From positions 47,016,092-47,080,091 of the forward strand of contig OZ022346.1 of NCBI GenBank assembly GCA_963989245.1: DNA of 64,000 nucleotides. Reading direction: 5' to 3'. This DNA comes from Nansenia antarctica (Eukaryota > Chordata > Actinopteri > Argentiniformes > Microstomatidae). The translations under genes were made by a program, and so were the position numbers. Positions 10,407-19,600 of the stretch are shown piece after piece (position 1 is the first letter of the stretch; the number at the start of each line of letters is the position of its first letter). The notes under the pieces were generated by a model. That model ran no database searches. It was not told the DNA's origin and saw nothing but the letters and a program-made list of their open reading frames with translations.

Positions 10407-10691
10407 ACACAGCAAGATAGATAAATATGTTCAATATAAGTAATAGTCGTTAGAACGTTGAGTCTATCAGAAGTGCAGACTATCTTTCAGCTGAAAATGT
10501 TAATGAAGCTATAAAAACAGAGAGAAACTTCCTCTAGAGAGGGATTTACAGAACCTTCCTCTTGCAGAACTGACTGGTAGCATTTCTGGTGCCTTGTACC
10601 AGTGTAACAGATATTGAGCAGCAAAGCCACTGGAAAACTATTGGTGATACTGACTGTTTCTGTTTCCCTCTCATCTTCTCTCCTATGATAG

Positions 10692-10756
10692 GAGATTCAT
10701 ATTCGTCGAGCAGCAAAGCCACTGTAATCCAAAAGATCACAGATAAACTTGTAATG
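10692..10756 (+). CDS. Short Ser-rich linker exon
   Basis: A 65-bp exon (GATAG|GAGATT ... GTAATG|GTGAGG), phase 1 to phase 0, encodes GDSYSSSSKATVIQKITDK. It accepts from any PYD exon and donates to the phase-0 exon at 10859. Its TCGAGCAGCAAAG block is shared with the linker exon at 396-532, so both follow PYD exons in the same gene plan. Confidence 0.5.
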
Positions 10757-10858
10757 GTGAGGAAGAAAGAGAATGTTTGGGCTCTGAGCATGCAACTACA
10801 CATAAGGAAAGGTTGTCACAAAATTAAGATTCTACCTGTGCTGTCGTTTTGCATCTAG

Positions 10859-11046
10859 ATGGAGGTTCCAGATCCGCTGGTAGGAGAAGCTTTCATCTCC
10901 CCAAAACAAACAGTGTCCAGCAGTTTGCCCTCATCTAGCAGCAGTTTACCATCTGACGACGTAGAGATGGAAGAGTTACAGAGCCTCACACCTCTGACGA
11001 CCAACCCTACCCTGGTAATTTGCTGTGTAACTACAGTAGTCTTGCT

Positions 11047-11117
<71 letters not shown>

Positions 11118-11231
11118 GTGTGTGGAGGGATCATTAACAAAAAAACATTTGGTTGCATTTTGTCTCATTCTTTAGAGCTCTTGCAAGGAATTTACACCTA
11201 CTACCAATGATCAGAGCCAGGACACATGCAG
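10859..11231 (+). CDS. Pre-FIIND linker exons (copy A)
   Basis: Exon 10859-11014 (phase 0-0, after TCTAG, before GTAATT) encodes an acidic Ser-rich stretch beginning MEVPDPLVGEAFISPK. Exon 11176-11231 (phase 0-2, before GTAAATT) encodes SSCKEFTPTTNDQSQDTC. The CKEFTP motif is typical of the segment just before FIIND in fish NLRP1-like proteins. The FIIND exon it should join (14608) is only a damaged fragment. A GT microsatellite lies in the intron between the two. Confidence 0.6.
11049..11124 (+). repeat. (GT)n microsatellite
   Basis: About 75 bp of TG repeats in the intron between the two linker exons. Confidence 0.95.
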
Positions 11232-11284
11232 GTAAATTGGTCTTTCTTCATGTATAATTATTTGTATTCAGTATCATTATACAA

Positions 11285-12256
11285 TATAACAGGTTTGTGG
11301 GCGCACAGAAAAGAGCCTTATTTTGAGCCAGGAAAAACCCAAGCTAGTTAGCCTCAAAAGCTGGATGGCCAGGTTATACGTTGCTAAAAAGTACCTAAAA
11401 GAGCCTGCAAAGTTCTGGAAACATAGGACAGAGAAAATGAATATTATATATTATTATTATTATAATATTATCAGGTATCAAACTGATTGCACATGTAAAG
11501 TTTAGAGAAAAAAGGAACTGCCCGAGACCCACAGCATACCAGCTCATCTGTGAAACATGGTGGATGTGGTGGTATGGTTTGGGCAGGCCTGCCAGAGCAT
11601 CACCAGTGAAGATACCCAGTGTCTGGTCGGGTCATTGTGCTTAAAGGGGCAAACTGGGGTTCAAACGACAACCAAGTGGTCTCTCCGCCACTGTTTAGTA
11701 AACAGCTACGGGATGGGGCTGGAGGAATCTAACGTAAATTACTGTAATGGACGGAGCTATGGTTAAATTATAGTTTTAACCATGTTTTAAAGATACACAG
11801 TGTTCTAGTTTTTTATAGTTACATTGTTTATGAACAAGTAAAACGTGTTTTAAAACAAGCTTGTATTTTGGGTGCTGATGGGGTAAGACAGTTGAACTAA
11901 GCTGATTTTAAAGTTACATTCTTCAAGAATCACTGGCTGTATATCATTCATTTAAAAGTCCAACAAACAAAACATTAGTCTGTCCCAATACTTTTGGTGC
12001 CATGAAATAGGGGGACTATATAAACATATTTTTGTAATTTCTAAATGGTGAAACTAATATGTACACAAATACCCGACATTACAAATAAAAGCTGAGAATC
12101 TATACATAACCTCTTAATCTATACATAACCTCTTAATCTATACATAACCTCTTAATAATTGTTTGATTTACAATCCAAACTTCTAAATCCAAAACAGTAT
12201 TGAGCCAAAATAAGAAACAATTCTTCACTGTCCCAATACTTACAGTTGGCACTGTA
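11285..12256 (+). mobile_element. Tc1/mariner remnant
   Basis: Around 11360-11440 the sequence encodes VAKKYLKEPAKFWKH, and around 11540-11585 an interrupted match to KHGGGSVMVWG-type text, both from the Tc1 transposase DDE region. The right part ends in CAATACTTACAGTTGGCACTGTA, a Tc1-like terminal repeat ending at TA. The coding region is full of stops and the left end is unclear. Three copies of AATCTATACATAACCTCTTA lie at about 12096-12155. Confidence 0.5.
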
Positions 12257-12398
12257 TGCTGATATCTGTTCTGCTCTGCTCAACAAGTGTTACAGGAAGT
12301 GTTGGAACGCTCTTTTTCAAAACTCTAATTCTACTGAGAGGGCAACATTGTTAATGACTCAGGACATTCAATTCAAGGGCTTTCGTCATTTAAATATG

Positions 12399-12714
12399 TG
12401 ACACAGTCTGATCATTACCAACTTTGGTCCGCATGTCGGGATCCGATGTAATGATCTGACTCTTCTTCCGAAAAATGTGAATACATTTCCGCGCTGTTGA
12501 AAATCAATGACACATCGCTAGTCAACTAACACAGCTTGTTTTGTGAGCCTGCTAACAATGTAAAGTAGTGTTCTAGTTAACTAGGTAGCAGTGGGGATTA
12601 CTCACCCAATCCATTACGTTGCAGTATTTTGGCTTGACTAGAGAGTTTGTGTTGTGATTCGTATTTTCTTTCTTTTCTTGCCGACATGTGGACCAAATGA
12701 TCAGACTGGGTCAC
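12399..12714 (-). mobile_element. MITE with GTGACACAGTCTGATCA ends
   Basis: The left end GTGACACAGTCTGATCA and the right end TGATCAGACTGGGTCAC are inverted copies of each other. The interior shares blocks (TGACTAGCGA, TTTTCAACAACG) in opposite order with the copy at 49493-49843. No coding sequence. Its right end seeded the minisatellite at 13929-14596. Confidence 0.75.
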
Positions 12715-12717
12715 TAG

Positions 12718-13928
12718 TGGCGCTTTTCCACTACCGACCCGAACCGGGCCGCATTTGTATCCGAGCCGTGCCGTGCCGTACTTTCAGAAACGCTTCTCCA
12801 TTATACTGAGCGACCCGGGACTGTAGTTACGTGTCATAAGATTCCCCCCCCCCCCCCCCGCTATACAGATCAGAGGGGGGAAATGCGATAAGAATTATGT
12901 CAAAATGCAGCACTATCGTGCACAGATCAGCCTTACAACATGTAACGTTAAGTGCCTGTTACTTGCCGCTTTCAGTTCTAGTAGACTAGTTTAGATCTCG
13001 CAACCAGGGAAATGCCGACATGATTCTTTTTTTATTTCTCCTGACACGTTGAGCACTGTGCTTTTTTTTGTTGGTGAACTACCGTAATAAGCCTAAAAAA
13101 GTTCAACTGTTCAAAAAGTGCAACTTCTCTGCTTTCAGAAACTGTTTGAATCTTTTAGATTGGGCATATAGTTCATGAATTACGGTAGTTTTAAGGAACG
13201 CTGTAAAATCCTGTCTGCACCGACTGCTCCCAGCTCCGGTTTCGGAGCAAGACGCGAATCTATCGGCATTAGTCAAATACATGCTCACATCCAGTCATCA
13301 GCTCACTGCTCTCTATCAAAAAGGGCACATCCATCAATAATATTACATAATAACAACTGCTCTGATTAGATTGCTTAGATTGTTTAATACATCAACGGGG
13401 GGGGAAAGCGAGATGAACTCTGAGCGAGTATCATGCTTCCTCCAAGACACGAATCTACCGGCATTTGACTGCCGCTGGACTGAGGAACAGCATAGGCACA
13501 GCACATCGCCATAATAGCGATTTTTTTGTTATGCTTGTTGTAAATAAAAGTTCTATGATGCATTGAAATGACATTAAACTAAGATAATACGATGGTCAGC
13601 ATAATTTTTCGAATCTTTATTAATAAGCTATTACAGAAACAGTAAGTGACATTTTCCTAGAGCGAAATCTGTTGTGGTATTTAAAGATGGCGGTTAGAGA
13701 AGAAATCTATGAACATGGGATGACGATTTCCATTGACCAATCAACGGTGTGCAGCGTCACACGTCACACGCAGCCTGGCAAAAAGTACCTTTCCCCAACT
13801 TTCGCTACCCATCCCGAACAAGAACTATTTTACCGTGCCGTGCTGACACGGGCCGCTCAATGGAAAAGCGCCAAAGAACAGGGCTGACCCGGGTCGACCC
13901 GGGCCGGCCCTGTAGTGGAAAAGCACCA
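12718..13928. mobile_element. Non-autonomous DNA transposon with 17-bp TIRs and TAG duplication
   Basis: The ends TGGCGCTTTTCCACTAC and (reverse complement) TGGTGCTTTTCCACTAC match at 16 of 17 positions, followed by GC-rich GGGCCG/GACCCG runs. The 3-bp TAG is duplicated at 12715-12717 and 13929-13931. The 1.2-kb interior has no transposase. It sits between the MITE end at 12714 and the first minisatellite unit. The family was not identified; a 3-bp target duplication would suit PIF/Harbinger-like elements. Confidence 0.75.
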
Positions 13929-14596
13929 TAGCAGACCAAATGATCAGACTGGGTCACTAGCAGACCAAATGATCAGACTGGGTCACTAGCAGACCAAATG
14001 ATCAGACTGGGTCACTAGCAGACCAAATGATCAGACTGGGTCACTAGCAGACCAAATGATCAGACTGGGTCACTAGCAGACCAAATGATCAGACTGGGTC
14101 ACTAGCAGACCAAATGATCAGACTGGGTCACTAGCAGACCAAATGATCAGACTGGGTCACTAGCAGACTTAATGATCAGACTGGGTCACTAGCAGACCAA
14201 ATGATCAGACTGGGTCACTAGCAGACTTAATGATCAGACTGGGTCACTAGCAGACTTAATGATCAGACTGGGTCACTAGCAGACTTAATGATCAGACTGG
14301 GTCACTAGCAGACCAAATGATCAGACTGGGTCACTAGCAGACTTAATGATCAGACTGGGTCACTAGCAGACCAAATGATCAGACTGGGTCACTAGCAGAC
14401 CAAATGATCAGACTGGGTCACTAGCAGACCAAATGATCAGACTGGGTCACTAGCAGACCAAATGATCAGACTGGGTCACTAGCAGACTTAATGATCAGAC
14501 TGGGTCACTAGCAGACCAAATGATCAGACTGGGTCACTAGCAGACCAAATGATCAGAGTGGGTCACTAGCAGACCAAATGATCAGACTGGGTCACT
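13929..14596 (+). repeat. 29-bp minisatellite, about 23 copies, derived from a MITE terminus
   Basis: The unit TAGCAGACCAAATGATCAG+ACTGGGTCAC repeats 23 times with almost no change other than two alternating forms, CAAATGATCAG and TTAATGATCAG. The unit equals the terminal inverted repeat of the MITE at 12399-12714 plus its TAG flank. Near-identity across the array implies recent expansion. Confidence 0.95.
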
Positions 14597-14607
14597 GTGT
14601 TCAACAG

Positions 14608-14656
14608 GTTCCAGTTCCCCAGGCAGGTCTGGTCCTGTGCAGTAGAACAACTATTT
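14608..14656 (+). pseudogene. Fragment of a FIIND exon (copy A)
   Basis: TGTTCAACAG|GTTCCAGT is the same acceptor as the intact FIIND exon at 15502. The following 45 bases match its start with indels, then the homology stops at AGTAGAACAACT. It is the broken partner of the linker exons at 10859-11231. Confidence 0.7.
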
Positions 14657-14785
14657 GTATTGTTTCACTTTTGATTATGATTCTTTGACGGATGGATGTG
14701 GAGAACTCAGCTAAGACAGCAGAGGAGAGAGGTGAGGGAACTCTCTGGAAGTTTTCTTTCTGCATGTCTACTATATCAACATAAT

Positions 14786-14786
14786 G

Positions 14787-14866
<80 letters not shown>
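14786..14866 (+). repeat. (TG)n microsatellite
   Basis: About 80 bp of uninterrupted TG repeats between the two FIIND copies. Confidence 0.95.
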
Positions 14867-14867
<1 letters not shown>

Positions 14868-14978
14868 CGAGTATGCACTTATATGTGTATACAGTATGTA
14901 TACTAGACAGACTATAATAGACAGACATGTTGTTTCCAAATGTATGATTCTTTCTCTCCCTCCCTCCCTCCCTCCCAG

Positions 14979-15370
14979 AACCCATTCAACCTACTGTTCA
15001 CCTTGCCTCAACCTCGCCTCAACACAGAGGACCATCCAGCCTCAGGCCACGCCCCCGTAGTTGGCCCCCTAGTGGCGATTCCAAGAACAGCACGGAAGAT
15101 GTCAGAGTACATCTGTCTCACAACAACTTACCTGATGTCGTGTTAAGTTTCAAAGAATTTAACATGTTCAGCCTGAGCATGTTTATGCCTGACTCTCCCC
15201 CGGTAAGAGCTTCACCTGGAAGGATAGAGAGAATTTAGGAAGTAAAAAGAAAATGAAAACTATTTCATAATTTAAGTATGTGGTTCAATATCAATTGCTT
15301 TTACTTTTTAGACTTTTCACAAAAAATGTACTCCTGAAATCCTTGATGATGAGAGCAAGGGAAGATACTG
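14979..15370 (+). CDS. Pre-FIIND linker exons (copy B)
   Basis: Exon 14979-15202 (after a CCTCCCTCCCAG tract, before GTAAGAGC) runs phase 1 to 0 and encodes a Pro/Ser-rich segment that passes into NNLPDVVLSFKEFNMFSL. Exon 15312-15370 (phase 0-2) encodes TFHKKCTPEILDDESKGRY. Its phase-1 start means it can accept directly from any PYD exon. The CTPE block is the counterpart of CKEFTP in copy A and joins in frame to the FIIND exon. Confidence 0.65.
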
Positions 15371-15501
15371 GTAACTTGTTTTTTGTCATTATATTGTGTA
15401 TTATACATATATTTCTGACTGTATGGGATTACTACAAGAGATTACTATGTCGAAATAGTTGAATTGGTGGATATCATTCGTCATTGTTGTATGTTCAACA
15501 G

Positions 15502-15716
15502 GTTCCAGTGCCCCCATGCAGGTCTGTTCCAGTGCAGTATAACAGGCCTGGTGTTTGGGATGAAGGGGGAGGGGGAGGTGCTCTATGAGACAGTCCCCTG
15601 GGACACGAGGCTCCTAGCCCAGAGTGCCAAGAGGCCTGCAGGACCCCTGTTCAACATAGACTGCCCTCAGAAGTCTGTCCGTCAACTACACCTCCCACAC
15701 TGTGAAATCTACCCTG
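15502..15716 (+). CDS. FIIND (ZU5-like) exon of an NLRP1-type gene
   Basis: A 215-bp exon (TTCAACAG|GTTCCAG ... ACCCTG|GTGAGA) joins the preceding exon through a TGG codon. It encodes FQCPHAGLFQC, FGMKGEGEVLYETVPWD and RPAGPLFNIDCP, the hallmark blocks of the first (ZU5-like) half of the FIIND domain in fish NLRP1/CARD8-like proteins. FIIND normally autocleaves in its second, UPA-like half and regulates inflammasome release. That second half, the SF/S cleavage site and any CARD exon were not found before nsmce4a begins. Read-through of the donor would stop at 15811. The gene therefore looks 3'-truncated here. Confidence 0.8.
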
Positions 15717-15896
15717 GTGAGAGAAGAATACACTGTGCTGTGTGCATGGAAAGAACATGTGGGCTATACATAATCAGGGAAACCGTCAATTATTTTGTCT
15801 TAATCACATAACAGAGACTTTAGTGAAAGACAGGAAGTAAGGAGGAGAGGGTATTGCAGCAGGGCATGGATCTGAACCCATGCCGACATGGGCATA

Positions 15897-16060
15897 TGTG
15901 ACACTGGCTGGTCAATTGAGCCGCAAGTCGGCAACCAATCAAAATGTTCTGATTTTTATTTTGAAACACGGAAATACATTTCAACGTTGTTGAAAATCAC
16001 AACACAAACTCGCTAGTCAAGCCAAAATACTGCGACGCAATGGATTGAGTGAGTAATCGG
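15897..16060 (+). mobile_element. Half copy of the GTGACAC MITE
   Basis: GTGACACTGGCTGGTCA... followed by AACCAATCAAAATGTTC and CTCGCTAGTCAAGCCAAAA matches the first half of the MITE at 49493-49843, with more substitutions. The right half is absent. Confidence 0.65.
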
Positions 16061-16289
16061 GGAAGGGGCGCGTCGTCGGTGTGACGCAGAAGCATAAATC
16101 CGTTTATTATTTATTTTGTTTCATTGAAACAAAGATTGATTATTGTATGTATTAAATGTTTTGGAAGGTCCAAATTCAAATATTTCATGAGTCATTATTT
16201 GAATTTGCAATGGGAACGTATGTTAAGCCAGAGAGACTGGACAACAGGGTGACATTCACAGGTGTGCAGACTTGAGAAGGTGAGGTACA

Positions 16290-16403
16290 ACATGCACTGG
16301 AGCCCGCGGCCACTGACGCGGCCACACGACTAATCGCGACTAATCGAAAAAACAATCGACAGATTAGTCGACTACCAAAATAATCGTTAGTTGCAGCCCT
16401 AGT
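16290..16403. mobile_element. hAT-type MITE end
   Basis: ACTAATCGAAAAAACAATCG ... AATAATCGTTAGTTGCAGCCCTAG has the typical GCTGCAACTAACGATTA terminus of a common vertebrate hAT MITE family. Only the right end is visible. Confidence 0.45.
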
Positions 16404-16623
16404 CTGAAGGTTGCCTGTTCGATACTTGATTTATTTATTTATTTTTATTTTTACATTTAACCGAAGCCTTCATGCAAATCGATTTACAATATATATATAT
16501 ATATCTGTCTAAGTGAATCACCGTGGCATTCTTAATCCATTCTTAATCTTCCCCCCCCCATCACGTCTCAGTTTGGAAGAGGAAAAGAGGTTAGAAGACC
16601 ACAGAACACCTAATTCGTCCAAG

Positions 16624-19600
16624 ATGAGCCGGAGAGCAGTAAACAGAGGTGAAGAGTCCATGGCCAGACAGGATGGGAGAGCGGAGAAGGGCGGAGACAC
16701 AGGTGGTGATGATGATGAGGCAGGATGCAGTCCGGTAGACATGATGGATGATGGTGATGACCTGGCTCGAAGGAGTGAGATCCGGAGCAAGTACCGAGAC
16801 CTCATCAGCACGGTTCAACGTGAGTGGAGGACACTTAAGCAATATCACACGAGAGGGAGTGTGTTATACTGAATATCAGCACGGCTGTGATTCGGTCGTA
16901 GGTACGAGGCCGCAGACCTCGAGTGTGATATTGCTTTTATACAACAGTTCTACAGCGCGATTTATTAGTTAACAGTAATAAGCGACAACAGATTATGATT
17001 TGTTTGTTTATTTAATCATAAAAATAAACAAAAAATAGTTCCGCAACTGAACTTCAAATGGACGGTTGCCTAGTAACCTGAACACAAACATGTAGTCTAA
17101 TTAACGGTCATTTAGTAGAACATCTGTGCGGCGGAGTGATACATAGTTAAAGGTCCCAGTGCTGTTATACTGTATATCAGCACTCATGGAATGCCTCTTG
17201 TCCAATCAAATTACTTGGTCGGAACTAACTGTTGTATAAAGCATGATAGTCTTGTTTAGGACTGCCATATTTCCCCCACTTTGTGTAACTATTTTTGACA
17301 CCTTTCAGGGATACTGAGTTGGCTTGACCATTGATTATATCTGTTCACAGAAAACCGAGAGGACATGTTGAAACCCAAAAACAACAAACTCACTGAGGTT
17401 CTGGAGGAGGCCAACAAACTTTTTAAAGAAGGTATGCTATGATAAATATTCTCTCTCACCTTTCTGCATAAGGCATGGGCCGGAGTCCAAAATTGTGAAG
17501 TTCATTTTCGCCCTAAGTATTTTGTCGACGGTCTCTTTTACGCCATGGAAAAGGCAGAAACCAGAATGAAGAAGAAGTAAACAATGTTAGTGAGCCCATC
17601 TGTTCGGTACATGATAGATCTATTTTGGGAGTTGCACTTGAATTATGAAATGCCATCGTCGCGGAGTAAGTGGCTTTGTTCAAGCCTGTTTTCTATTGTC
17701 AAACATTGTAACCTCAGGGCTGTGGTTATAGTTTCTAAATAATGTGCATTATCTTTACTGTTCAAAGAAACAACTTCACCTGTTTATTTGTGTACGTCTC
17801 TCGTCTATCTTGGTTTACTAAACTTTATTTAAACCACACAATACCAACGATGGCATCAGTGATGTTAGTCCAGTGAATGCAAGTAAACTGTTTGAACCTT
17901 TTTATCTTAGTGAATAGAGTTTACCCACCTTGCTTTGTGTGCTATTTGTTTTAGGGTTTTCCAACCTATTCAATCCATGGTGTTCAGGGTTTAACCTACT
18001 ATATTAAAAAAAGGGGGGTCACATGTAGAAACTGTTGAAATTCCTACACTGTTCATCTGATTACCCTCAAATTACCCTCAATCAATGCTGAACGTCTGCA
18101 CATCTTGATTGTTTCATTTCAAGTCTATTGTGGTGGTGTAAAGAGCCAAAATTATGAACGTTCTGTCAGTGTCCAAATATATATGGACCTATGAACTGTA
18201 TAAGCAAAGTGCCTCTTCCCACCACCTTTCACAGTCCATTTCCCCTCCTGCTTTAATAATGACGTCGCTCTTTGTTTTCCCTCACAGTTCATCAGCCCCG
18301 GGAGGCAGTGCTGGATGCCCAGCTCCTCATTCTAGCAACAGACCTTGGCAAAGAGAAGGCCAGCCAACTGCATGCTGGGGGATCTACCTTTGACCCGGCT
18401 GCCTTCACTGAGAACCTTGTGAGTCAGAGTAGGAGGTGGTGGAGGATGAAGATAGTAGTTACTCTGATAGAAATCATCTCTAGTAATCTCCCAGAAGCAA
18501 AGTATCTTTGTCAGGGACCATATCATTGTATCTGCATTTAACTAGCCAGATGTCAGGATGTCTATTGATATGGTTGTCACAAGTCTTGTCAAATTTGCTT
18601 GTTCAGGACTTTGTATAAGTCTGATTGCTGAAACACTGTTTGTGTTTTGGATGGATTACCCAGCTCTCCTTCATGGGGCTGAATCGATTGGAGGATGAGG
18701 AGGAGGAAGCAGAGAAGGATGGCGCAACCGGCGGCTACCTACCCGCTGATGCCTGGCAGAAGTTGGCTAAGAGAGCAGAGTGCTGCTTCAGGACAGCCCC
18801 GACCTTCCACTACATGTGAGTGTCTCCTTCTCCTTCCCCTCTTTGTGAGGATCGAGACAAAGGTGTCTACCGTACTGACCAACATGTGTCTTGTTATCCG
18901 ACCAGCATATAAACCTGACTCAATTGTCACCCTATGTTCAGTCCTGAGCCTTCACTGTCGTATGTATCTGTATTTACCTGAGTTTCCTAGTAAAGTACCT
19001 ACGTTTTGGATTATTGTGAACCTTGACGCCTGCGTTATTGCAGCACTTGGGTACACACACACCACTCCATCTCGTTATGTGCATGGAAGAAATTGATCAA
19101 GTTGACTAATAATAACTAATTGTTATCGTCTTGGATGATTTTCCCCTGTATTTTTGCATGGAGAGTATATCTCTGATTAATCCCAGTGTCTGTTTTCTAC
19201 CAGGCTGGGCTCGTTCCCGGCAGAGCCACCTCCACCAAGGCAACGGGTAGAGAGGCAGAGGAAGGTGCCCGGCCAGGAAGCCAAGAGGACCATGCCCATG
19301 CAGGTCTCTGTACTTCACACACTCAACATATCGTGGCGTTAGAATTATAAGGTTCTATCTCCATTTTTGTCAAAATTGAGTTTTTTTACATAATCTGATC
19401 CATTAGGTGTTTATTAAAGCCTGTGTGGTGTTATTTTTAAAATGTTGACATTTTTGAGTTAGTAATTCATAAAATACAAAGGTTCCATCTGACAAAACAT
19501 AATGGAATGTAAAAACTTTGACGCTCAATATCTCTGAACTACCGTAGACGGAGATAGAACCGTATAATTCTAAGCTCACGATTTGTGTTTGGAGGATAGT

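Noticed and set aside
13929..14596. Regular 29-bp repeats resembling a CRISPR array
   Set aside because: There are no unique spacers, the units are directly adjacent, and the setting is a eukaryotic genome. It is a minisatellite.
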